Part shown: positions 56,874 through 64,000 of the stretch, in pieces
Numbering within the stretch: the first letter of the stretch is position 1
How the letters are laid out: each line of letters starts with the position of its first letter
Source of the DNA: Mesorhizobium sp. M4B.F.Ca.ET.058.02.1.1
GTDB taxonomy: Bacteria; Pseudomonadota; Alphaproteobacteria; Rhizobiales; Rhizobiaceae
DNA: 64,000 bases
Assembly: GCF_003952505.1 (NCBI RefSeq)
Contig: NZ_CP034450.1
Span: 1 to 64,000, forward strand
Direction: 5' to 3'
Program-made: the position numbers and the translations under genes
The notes under the pieces: generated by a model
What the model was told of the DNA's origin: nothing
What the model saw: only the letters and a program-made list of their open reading frames with translations
Database searches by the model: none

Positions 56874-57799
56874 GGTGGGGACAGGGCAAGGGGGCGGGCG
56901 CCGGGCCGGCGCTGTTCGGTCTGCCGTTGTCGTTCGACCATTTCGTGTTGCCGCGCATGTTTCGCCGGCCGGTGCGCGTCCTGGCGCGCCTCGGCGGTGG
57001 TGAATTCACCGCCCCGCCTTTCTCCGCTGCGATCCTTTCGGCTGTGCTGATTGGGTCCGGCAGCGCCTACGGCGCCTATCTTGGCGGGCAGATCGACGGC
57101 GTCGTTCAGGGCATCACGGCGCGCACCGGTTTCGCAGTCGATCAGATCAAGGTGGTTGGCAACCGCGAGACCTCCGAGATCGACATACTGGACCGGCTCG
57201 AGCTTGACGGCTGGACCTCGCTGATCGGATTCGATGCCGAGGCCGCGCGCGAGCGGATCAGGACGCTACCCTGGGTCGAGGTCGCGGCGGTACGCAAGGT
57301 CTATCCGCATACGCTGGAAGTGCGCGTCGAGGAGCGTGAGCCTTTCGCGCTCTGGCAGCAGGGCAATTCGCTTTCGGTCATCGAGCGCGACGGCCAGGTC
57401 ATCGCCCCGTTCTCAGGCGGCAAGCAGGCGCTGCTGCCGCTGATCATCGGCACCGGCGCGCCAGCCACGGCGCCGGACTTCCTTGCCAAGGTGAAGCGCT
57501 ATCCCGAGCTTGCGGCGCGAGTCAAAGGCTATATCCGCGTCGGCGAGCGGCGCTGGGACCTGAAGCTGGAGAACGGCATCACGGTTAAGTTGCCGGAAGA
57601 CGGCGAAGACCAGGCGATCGCCGAACTGGTCAGGATGGACCGCGACAACGGCCTTCTGACGCGCGACATCGCAGCCGTCGACATGCGCCTGTCCGACCGC
57701 CTCGTCGTGCAGTTGACGCCGGAGGCGGCGACGCAGCGCGAGGCCACGCTCAACGAAAAGCCGCAGAATCTGAAGCGCAAGCCGGAGACGAAGATATGA
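56861..57799 (+). CDS. ftsQ: Cell division protein FtsQ
   Basis: The GTG at 56861 has GGAGGA six bases upstream and overlaps the end of ddl; it gives 312 residues. A cytoplasmic tail of about 50 residues, one membrane span (about 56-75), a POTRA domain (about 90-160, [20 protein letters not shown]) and the beta domain with [21 protein letters not shown] follow. FtsQ links early and late divisome proteins in the FtsQLB complex. Its stop overlaps ftsA by ATGA. Confidence 0.94.
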   Translation: MSALRWGQGKGAGAGPALFGLPLSFDHFVLPRMFRRPVRVLARLGGGEFTAPPFSAAILSAVLIGSGSAYGAYLGGQIDGVVQGITARTGFAVDQIKVVGNRETSEIDILDRLELDGWTSLIGFDAEAARERIRTLPWVEVAAVRKVYPHTLEVRVEEREPFALWQQGNSLSVIERDGQVIAPFSGGKQALLPLIIGTGAPATAPDFLAKVKRYPELAARVKGYIRVGERRWDLKLENGITVKLPEDGEDQAIAELVRMDRDNGLLTRDIAAVDMRLSDRLVVQLTPEAATQREATLNEKPQNLKRKPETKI

Positions 57800-59103
57800 G
57801 CTGGCTTGGCGGCAACAGCGACGCCTCCTCGCGCCGGTCCGGCACGCTGACGGTGCTCGACGTCGGCTCGAGCAAGGTTTGCTGTGTGGTGGCGAAGCTG
57901 AAGCCGCGTGAGGACGGCAAGCTTTTGCGCGGGCGCTCGCATCGCATCCAGGTGATCGGCATCGGCCACCAGAAATCGCAAGGCGTGAAGTCGGGCGTGG
58001 TCGTCGATCTCGACCGCGCCGAGCATGCCATCCGTCTGGCCGTCGACGCCGCTGAGCGCATGGCCGGGCTGACGGTGGATTCGCTGATCGTCAACATGAC
58101 CGCCGGAAGGCTGAAGAGCGAGACCTTCTCGGCCACGATCAATCTCGGCGGCCATCAGGCCGACGAGGCCGACATCAAGCGCGTGCTTGCCGCCGGTGCC
58201 AAGCAGGCGTTGAAGGCCGAGCGTGAGGTGATCCATTCGCTTCCAGTCGGCTTCTCGCTCGACGCCGAGCGCGGCGTGCGCGATCCACGCGGCATGGTCG
58301 GCGACACGCTGGGCGTCGACATGCATGTGCTGACAGGCGATTCCGCGCCGCTGCGCAACCTGGAGCTCTGCATCAACCGTTCGCATCTCTCGGTCGAGCG
58401 CATGGTGGCAACCCCCTATGCCAGTGGACTTGCCGCACTCGTCGACGATGAGCTCGAGATGGGCGCCGCCTGCATCGACATGGGTGGCGGTACGACGACG
58501 ATCTCAGTGTTCGCGGAAGGCAAGTTCGTTCATGGCGACGCCATCGCTATCGGCGGCAATCATGTAACGCTCGACATGGCCAAGGGCCTGTCGACCTCTC
58601 TCGATGCCGCCGAGCGGCTGAAGGTGATGCACGGTTCGGCGCTGCCCGGCAGCGCGGACGATCGCGACCTCGTCTCGATTCAGCCGATCGGCGAGGAAGG
58701 CGAGGTGCCCTTGCAGATACCGCGCTCGATGATGACGCGCATCATTCGCGCCCGTATCGACGAGACGCTGGAGCTTTTGCGCGACCGGCTGAACAAGTCC
58801 GGCTACGGCAATGCCGTCGGCAAGCGCGTTGTGCTCACCGGCGGCGCCAGCCAGCTTTCCGGTCTGCCGGAAGCAGCGCGCCGCATCCTCGGCCGCAATG
58901 TGCGCATCGGCCGCCCGCTCGGCGTGGCGGGCCTGCCGGAGGCGGCCAAGGGGCCGGCGTTCTCGACCCCGGTCGGGCTTTTGATCTATCCGCAGATGGC
59001 GAGCTTCGAGAGCCATTCGGTGAAAGGAATTTCCGGTCTCAGGATGACTGGAACGGGTGGAAAACTGCATCGCATGAGTCAGTGGTTGAGAGACAGTTTC
59101 TAA
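57796..59103 (+). CDS. ftsA: Cell division protein FtsA
   Basis: The 435-residue actin-like ATPase opens TVLDVGSSKVCCVVAKL, the phosphate-1 loop. ACIDMGGGTTTISVF is phosphate 2, and VVLTGGASQLSGLPEAA is the adenosine motif. An SHS2 (1C) domain sits between about 95 and 175. The last dozen residues (HRMSQWLRDSF) form an amphipathic membrane-targeting helix. It tethers FtsZ to the membrane. Confidence 0.96.
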   Translation: MSWLGGNSDASSRRSGTLTVLDVGSSKVCCVVAKLKPREDGKLLRGRSHRIQVIGIGHQKSQGVKSGVVVDLDRAEHAIRLAVDAAERMAGLTVDSLIVNMTAGRLKSETFSATINLGGHQADEADIKRVLAAGAKQALKAEREVIHSLPVGFSLDAERGVRDPRGMVGDTLGVDMHVLTGDSAPLRNLELCINRSHLSVERMVATPYASGLAALVDDELEMGAACIDMGGGTTTISVFAEGKFVHGDAIAIGGNHVTLDMAKGLSTSLDAAERLKVMHGSALPGSADDRDLVSIQPIGEEGEVPLQIPRSMMTRIIRARIDETLELLRDRLNKSGYGNAVGKRVVLTGGASQLSGLPEAARRILGRNVRIGRPLGVAGLPEAAKGPAFSTPVGLLIYPQMASFESHSVKGISGLRMTGTGGKLHRMSQWLRDSF

Positions 59104-59171
59104 AATTGACGGGGACAGCCCCATAGGCGGCCGCAGCGGCGAAGCGGCGGGAAAGGCAAAGGACGGAGACA

Positions 59172-60824
59172 ATGACCATCAATCTGCAAAAGCCGGACAT
59201 CACCGAGCTGAAGCCACGCATCACCGTGTTTGGTGTAGGCGGCGGCGGCGGCAATGCGGTCAACAACATGATCACCGCCGGCTTGCGCGGTGTCGAGTTC
59301 GTGGTGGCGAACACCGATGCGCAGGCGCTGACCATGTCGAAGGCGGAACGGCTGATCCAGCTTGGCGCGCATGTCACCGAGGGTCTCGGCGCCGGCTCGC
59401 AGCCGGAGGTCGGCCGCGCGGCGGCGGAGGAATGCATCGATGAGATCATCGATCACCTCTCCAATACCCATATGTGCTTCGTCACCGCCGGCATGGGCGG
59501 CGGCACCGGCACCGGCGCTGCCCCGGTAGTCGCCCGCGCCGCGCGCGAGAAGGGCATTCTCACCGTCGGCGTCGTCACCAAGCCGTTCCACTTCGAGGGC
59601 CAGCGCCGCATGAAGACGGCCGACTTGGGCATCGAGGAACTGCAGAAATGCGTCGACACGCTCATCGTCATCCCCAACCAGAACCTGTTTAGGCTGGCCA
59701 ACGACAAGACCACCTTCGCTGATGCCTTCGCCATGGCCGACCAGGTGCTCTACTCGGGTGTCGCCTGCATCACCGACCTGATGGTCAAGGAAGGCCTGAT
59801 CAACCTCGACTTCGCCGACGTCCGCTCGGTGATGCGCGAGATGGGCAAGGCGATGATGGGCACGGGCGAAGCTTCGGGCGAGGGCCGCGCCATGGCCGCC
59901 GCCGAGGCAGCGATCGCCAACCCGCTGCTCGACGAGACCTCGATGAAGGGCGCCAAGGGCCTGCTGATCTCGATCACCGGCGGCCGCGACCTCACCCTGT
60001 TCGAGGTCGACGAAGCCGCGACCCGCATACGCGAAGAGGTCGACCAGGACGCCAACATCATCCTCGGCGCCACCTTCGACGAGGAGCTGGAAGGCGTAAT
60101 CCGCGTCTCGGTGGTCGCCACCGGTATCGACAAGTCGGCGGCCGAAATCGCCGCGGCACCGATCTCGATCCGTGCCGCACCGCAGAAGCCGGTCAGCCGT
60201 CCTGCCGCCCCGGGCCGGCCGGCGCCGGTCCAGCAGCAGACCTATGAGCCGCGCGCCGCCGATCCGGTCGCCGAGGCGATCCAGCTTGCCGAAGCCAATG
60301 CCGCCGCGATGGCGCAGGCTCGCCCAGCGCCGACGGCGCATGCGGAAGAATTCCGTCCGCAGAGCAAGATCTTCCAGGCGCCACCCGCCCAGCCGCAGCC
60401 CATCGTCCAGCAGCAGGTGGTGCAGCCCGCGCCGCTCAGGGAGATGCCGCAGCCGGTTGCCGCCGCACCCCAGCGCATGCCGCGCGTCGAGGACTTTCCG
60501 CCGGTGGTGAAGGCCGAGGTGGAGGCCAAGAGCCGTCCGGCCGACCATGAGAACGGCGGTCCGATGGGGCTGCTGAAGCGCCTTACCAATGGGCTGACGC
60601 GCCGTGAGGAAGAGCCAGCCCGGCTGCAGCCGGCGCAGCCGCGCGAGCCGAAACTGCGCCAGGCGGCACCGGAAGTGCGCCGTCTAGCCAGCCAGGATCC
60701 GCAGCTCTACGCGCCGCGCCGCGGCCAGCTCGACGACCAGGGCCGGCTGACGCCGCAGAGCCGGGCCGTGCAGGACGACGACCAGCTGGAGATCCCGGCG
60801 TTCCTGCGCCGCCAGGCCAATTGA
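59172..60824 (+). CDS. ftsZ: Cell division protein FtsZ, long-linker form
   Basis: The 550-residue tubulin homologue has a GTP-binding loop [13 protein letters not shown] at 21-33 and the tubulin signature [10 protein letters not shown] at 107-116. The globular part ends near 316. A linker of about 215 residues rich in Pro, Gln, Ala and Arg follows. The C-terminal peptide [13 protein letters not shown] near 536-548 contacts FtsA and other partners. Rhizobial FtsZ proteins are known for long linkers. A GGAGAC precedes the ATG, 68 bases after ftsA. Confidence 0.97.
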   Translation: MTINLQKPDITELKPRITVFGVGGGGGNAVNNMITAGLRGVEFVVANTDAQALTMSKAERLIQLGAHVTEGLGAGSQPEVGRAAAEECIDEIIDHLSNTHMCFVTAGMGGGTGTGAAPVVARAAREKGILTVGVVTKPFHFEGQRRMKTADLGIEELQKCVDTLIVIPNQNLFRLANDKTTFADAFAMADQVLYSGVACITDLMVKEGLINLDFADVRSVMREMGKAMMGTGEASGEGRAMAAAEAAIANPLLDETSMKGAKGLLISITGGRDLTLFEVDEAATRIREEVDQDANIILGATFDEELEGVIRVSVVATGIDKSAAEIAAAPISIRAAPQKPVSRPAAPGRPAPVQQQTYEPRAADPVAEAIQLAEANAAAMAQARPAPTAHAEEFRPQSKIFQAPPAQPQPIVQQQVVQPAPLREMPQPVAAAPQRMPRVEDFPPVVKAEVEAKSRPADHENGGPMGLLKRLTNGLTRREEEPARLQPAQPREPKLRQAAPEVRRLASQDPQLYAPRRGQLDDQGRLTPQSRAVQDDDQLEIPAFLRRQAN

Positions 60825-60847
60825 CCGTTAACGGTTCGTAACAGTTG

Positions 60848-60885
60848 TTAACAGGCAGACAAGCGATTGTTTGCCTGTTAATATA
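60848..60885 (+). terminator. Candidate terminator after ftsZ
   Basis: TTAACAGGCAGACAA (60848-60862) pairs with TTGTTTGCCTGTTAA (60867-60881) over 15 positions with one G-T pair and a GCGA loop, followed by TATATT. It lies 24 bases after the ftsZ stop and probably separates the dcw cluster from lpxC. Confidence 0.7.
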
Positions 60886-61134
60886 TTAAGTGCTGCAAAA
60901 ACAAGGTGTTACAAACGCCTGCTTGCGTCCGATCGCGGTTACAGAGGGTAAGAAACCGTGATTTGGACTCTCCCGGCCGGACCATTATCTTCGCCCGAGC
61001 ACTATCGGCTTGCCGGGATTCGGGGAGTTGGCCCTGCCTGCCGATCATATCAAGAGCCGCACGGTCTTGTTTATTTTGCCGCATGTATGCGCACGCCGGG
61101 TGATCCATCCGGCCGCAAAATACTCCAGGAAGCG
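60882..61134. other. lpxC: lpxC leader and promoter region
   Basis: The spacer from ftsZ to lpxC totals 310 bases; after the terminator-like hairpin, about 250 bases remain. AT-rich stretches near 60885-60920 and 61066-61085 are candidate promoter sites but no single pair is clearly best. No small gene with a good ribosome binding site was found. Confidence 0.45.
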
Positions 61135-62109
61135 ATGAAGCGGACGCAGGCAGTATGGGCCATGGGGTTTGTCTTGCACGACTATCAGACGACACTAAAA
61201 TCGCGCGCGACGCTGACGGGTACAGGCGTCCATAGCGGCAAGCCCGTCACCGTTCATTTTCTGCCCGCGGACGCCGATACCGGCATTGTCTTCCAGCTTT
61301 CCAATGGCGGCGAGAGCCGTGAGTTTCGTGCGCTTGTCTCCGAAGTCGGTGCGACCGACCTCTGCACCATGCTCGGCGATCCGGCGGGTGAGCACATCGG
61401 CACGGTCGAACATCTGATGGCCGCGGTCTTTGGACTTGGCGTCGACAATCTGGTCATCGAAATCGACGGCCGTGAGGTTCCGATCCTCGACGGCAGCGCC
61501 GTGCCCTTTGTCGAAGCCTTCGACCAGGCGGGCATCGAGACGCTGCCGGTCAAGCGCCGCTACATCCGGGTGGTCAAGCCGGTCCGCATCGAGAATGGCG
61601 CCTCTTGGGCCGAGTTCAGGCCTTATGACGGCACGCGCTTCGAGATCGAGATCGATTTCGAGAGCCCGGCCATCGGCCGCCAGCTCTTCGCCTCCGACAT
61701 CAATCCCGACATTTTCCGCCGTGACATCGCGCGCGCCCGCACTTTTGGCTTCATGAAGGACGTCGAGCGTCTCTGGGCCGCCGGCTACGCGCTCGGTGCG
61801 TCGCTGGAGAACTCGCTGGTGATCGGTGACGACAACCGCGTCATCAACATGGGCGGCCTTCGCTATGCCAACGAATTCGCGCGCCACAAGACGCTGGACG
61901 CCATGGGCGACCTGGCGCTCGCCGGCGCCCGCTTCATCGGGTGCTTCCGCTCCTATCGCGGCGGCCACAGGATGAATGCGGCGGCTTTGCGTCGGCTTCT
62001 GTCCGACCGGTCTGCATTCGAGATCGTCGAAACCACACGTCGCGAGCGTGGTCGCAGCGCCGAAATGATTGCCGTGAGTGCGCCGCTCTACGCGCCCTGG
62101 ATGATCTGA
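61135..62109 (+). CDS. lpxC: UDP-3-O-acyl-N-acetylglucosamine deacetylase LpxC
   Basis: The ATG at 61135 (AGGA upstream) gives 324 residues; the in-frame ATG at 61162 gives 315, nearer to some homologues. Zn ligands are His 93 (TVEHLMAA), His 251 and Asp 255 (HKTLDAMGD), with catalytic Glu 92 and His 278. It is the committed step of lipid A synthesis, and a single copy is essential in most Gram-negatives. Placement after ftsZ is standard in proteobacteria. Confidence 0.95.
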   Translation: MKRTQAVWAMGFVLHDYQTTLKSRATLTGTGVHSGKPVTVHFLPADADTGIVFQLSNGGESREFRALVSEVGATDLCTMLGDPAGEHIGTVEHLMAAVFGLGVDNLVIEIDGREVPILDGSAVPFVEAFDQAGIETLPVKRRYIRVVKPVRIENGASWAEFRPYDGTRFEIEIDFESPAIGRQLFASDINPDIFRRDIARARTFGFMKDVERLWAAGYALGASLENSLVIGDDNRVINMGGLRYANEFARHKTLDAMGDLALAGARFIGCFRSYRGGHRMNAAALRRLLSDRSAFEIVETTRRERGRSAEMIAVSAPLYAPWMI

Positions 62110-62326
62110 TTCTTAACGATTTTCCGGCTTTGTGGCGGCCGACCCGGTGTTGCATGGATGCATCACCAGCAGGTGAAATCGTACCATTGCGGCGGCAGTG
62201 CCAAACCGCCACAAAAATGTGCGATTGGCCGGAGATAGCGTTGCCGGGCAAGGCGGTTATGGTCTATGGCTGCTGCCCCAGAGCGAAATGACGACTGAAA
62301 TGACGCCGAAAGGGCGGAATCCAATC

Positions 62327-63196
62327 ATGTTCTTCAAGCGAGTTGGTCAATCGAAAGCGCCGCGCCGGGCTGTTTTCCTGGCGCTTTCGGTGGTTGTTCC
62401 ATCGCTCGTCCTGTCTGCCTGCATGTCCTCCGAGAAGGACGTCGACCTGTCGACCTATGTCGATCAGACCGAGCCGGCGGACGTCCTCTACAATCAGGGC
62501 CTCGCCAATCTGAATGCCGGCCGCCTGGACGAGGCGAGCAAGAAGTTCGACGCGGTCGACCGCCAGCACCCGTATTCGGAATTCGCCCGCAAATCGATGG
62601 TGATGGGCGCTTTCGCCGACTATCGCGCCGGCCACTACGACGAGGCGATCGGCTCGGCCAAGCGCTATCTGACCCTCTACCCGTCGACGGATGACGCCGC
62701 CTACGCCCAGTATATCATCGGGCTGAGCTACTACCGTCAGATCAAGGACGTCACGCAGGACCAGAAGGAAGCTCGCCTCACCGTACAGACGATGCAGGAT
62801 CTGGTGACGCGCTGGCCGACGTCAGAATATGTCGACGACGCCAAGGAGAAGATCCGCTTCGCCACCGACCAGCTTGCCGGCAAGGAGATGCAGATCGGCC
62901 GCTACTATCTCGAGCGCCGCGAATACATCGCCGCCGTCAAGCGTTTCCGCACCGTTGTCGAAACCTATTCCAACACTCGCCATGTCGAGGAGGCGCTGGC
63001 GCGCCTGACCGAAACCTACTACGCCATGGGGCTGACCTCGGAAGCGCAGACCGCCGCGGCGGTGCTCGGCACCAACTATCCCGACAGCCAGTGGTACAAG
63101 GATTCCTACAAGCTCCTGCAGAGCAATGGGCTTGAGCCGCGCGAAAATGCCGGGTCGTGGATATCCAAGGCCGGGAAGCTGATCACCGGCGCCTGA
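62327..63196 (+). CDS. bamD: Outer-membrane assembly lipoprotein BamD
   Basis: The ATG at 62327 gives 289 residues with a signal peptide and lipobox LSAC (Cys 32). Five TPR-like repeats follow, beginning [20 protein letters not shown], with [19 protein letters not shown] and [16 protein letters not shown] typical of BamD. A start at 62288 (MTTEM) would lengthen the leader but has no Shine-Dalgarno. BamD with BamA folds outer-membrane beta-barrels. Confidence 0.94.
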   Translation: MFFKRVGQSKAPRRAVFLALSVVVPSLVLSACMSSEKDVDLSTYVDQTEPADVLYNQGLANLNAGRLDEASKKFDAVDRQHPYSEFARKSMVMGAFADYRAGHYDEAIGSAKRYLTLYPSTDDAAYAQYIIGLSYYRQIKDVTQDQKEARLTVQTMQDLVTRWPTSEYVDDAKEKIRFATDQLAGKEMQIGRYYLERREYIAAVKRFRTVVETYSNTRHVEEALARLTETYYAMGLTSEAQTAAAVLGTNYPDSQWYKDSYKLLQSNGLEPRENAGSWISKAGKLITGA

Positions 63197-63204
63197 CATC
63201 CGCG

Positions 63205-64000
63205 ATGCTGTCCAGGCTGTCGATCCGCGATATCGTCCTGATCGAGAAGCTGGACATCGACTTCTTGCCCGGCCTCTCGGTACTCACCGGCGAGACCGGC
63301 GCCGGCAAATCAATCCTGCTCGATGCGCTGTCCCTGGCACTCGGCGCGCGCGGCGATGCAGCACTCGTGCGCCATGGCGCTGCCCAAGGCCAGGTCATTG
63401 CCGTGTTCGACGTGCCGCGCAACCATCCGGCCCGCGCGCTGCTTGCCGACAACGCCATCGAGGATGACGGCGACATCATCCTGCGCCGCGTGCAGACGGC
63501 CGACGGCCGCACGCGCGTTTTCGTCAACGATCAGCCGTCCAGTGTCACGCTGATGCGCGATATCGGCCATGTGCTGGTCGAGATCCATGGTCAGCACGAC
63601 GAGCGGGCGTTGGTCGATCCGGGCGCGCATCGCGAATTGCTGGACAGTTTCGGCGGCCATCTCGGCGCCGCGCGCGCGACGGGCGAAGCCTGGCGCTACT
63701 GGCGCGGCTGCGAGCAGGACCTTGCCAAGCATCGCGCCAAGGTCGAGGCCGCGGCGCGCGAAGCCGACTATCTGCGCGCCTCCGTCGCCGAACTGGCGAA
63801 GCTCGATCCGCAGCCGGGCGAGGAGAGCGAGCTTGCCGAACTGCGCGCCACGATGATGCGGGCGGAAAAGATCGCCTCGGAAATCCACGACGCGCAGGAC
63901 GTGCTTTCGGGACCGTCCTCGCCGCTGCCGCAGCTGGCCAGCCTGCTCAGGCGCCTGCAGCGCAAGGCGGGAGAGGCGCCGGGCCTGCTCGACGACGTGG
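63205..64000 (+). CDS. recN: DNA repair protein RecN, N-terminal part (runs off right edge)
   Basis: The ATG at 63205, nine bases after the bamD stop, opens 265 codons to the window edge. Walker A GETGAGKS is at 29-36 after LSIRDIVLIEKLDIDF. The family motifs VFVNDQPSSVTLMRDIG and VEIHGQHDERALVDP follow, and then the start of the coiled coil. RecN is an SMC-like ATPase in double-strand break repair. The C-terminal ATPase half lies outside the window. Confidence 0.94.
   Translation, partial: MLSRLSIRDIVLIEKLDIDFLPGLSVLTGETGAGKSILLDALSLALGARGDAALVRHGAAQGQVIAVFDVPRNHPARALLADNAIEDDGDIILRRVQTADGRTRVFVNDQPSSVTLMRDIGHVLVEIHGQHDERALVDPGAHRELLDSFGGHLGAARATGEAWRYWRGCEQDLAKHRAKVEAAAREADYLRASVAELAKLDPQPGEESELAELRATMMRAEKIASEIHDAQDVLSGPSSPLPQLASLLRRLQRKAGEAPGLLDDV

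Overview
The window looks like a chromosomal segment of an alphaproteobacterium of the order Rhizobiales, most likely Mesorhizobium or a close relative. The reasons are GC-rich coding sequence with C/G-ending codons, the division and cell-wall (dcw) gene order, the betaine-lipid pair btaA/btaB, an ArsR-methyltransferase fusion in front of metF, and a composite palindromic intergenic repeat that I associate from memory with this genus. The genus is an inference; no rRNA or tRNA gene is present to settle it.

Left part (1 to about 13.2 kb): the 5' end of a cupin gene, then a four-gene NitT/TauT-type ABC importer (ATPase, two permeases, NMT1-like binding protein). An Lrp regulator is divergent from a Cys/Met-metabolism PLP lyase. 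Next come a secreted CHRD protein, a minus-strand run of TPP enzyme, CoA-transferase and alpha/beta hydrolase, a secreted RNase T2 and a membrane GGDEF protein.

Middle (13.4 to 41.5 kb): housekeeping and accessory genes. These are ettA, tam, a KAS III-like synthase, an ICMT-like methylase, a MOSC protein, an SDR, a class IV aminotransferase, a DUF2293 gene overlapping trmO, the ArsR-methyltransferase/metF pair with a 16-bp palindrome, a 28-codon candidate membrane microprotein, a DMT exporter, and an ornithine-decarboxylase-family enzyme. They are followed by two cell-wall hydrolases (lytic transglycosylase, GH25), a SxxK serine hydrolase, btaA/btaB, 5-oxoprolinase, a small Pro/Ala-rich lipoprotein, TerB-DnaJ plus amidase, another lytic transglycosylase, the RNase P RNA gene rnpB with a readable promoter, and a second Cys/Met PLP enzyme.

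Right part (41.6 to 64 kb): a complete plus-strand dcw cluster, mraZ-rsmH-ftsL-ftsI-murE-murF-mraY-murD-ftsW-murG-murC-murB-ddl-ftsQ-ftsA-ftsZ, then lpxC, bamD and the start of recN. Many genes overlap by ATGA or TAATG, so the cluster is probably transcribed and translated as a coupled unit. It makes the UDP-MurNAc-pentapeptide precursor and lipid II, and builds the divisome; lpxC and bamD add lipid A and outer-membrane assembly. Three CCCAT motifs at exact 10-bp spacing upstream of mraZ look like a MraZ box. The main anomaly is ddl: a one-base deletion in an A-run (A5 where A6 is needed) breaks the reading frame of an otherwise perfectly conserved gene.

No phage, transposase, integrase, CRISPR array, rRNA or tRNA was seen. 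Most of the window is ordinary core genome. The points most worth following are the ddl frameshift, the microprotein, the MraZ box, the SahR-like regulator/operator, the TPP enzyme/CoA-transferase pair and the composite repeats.
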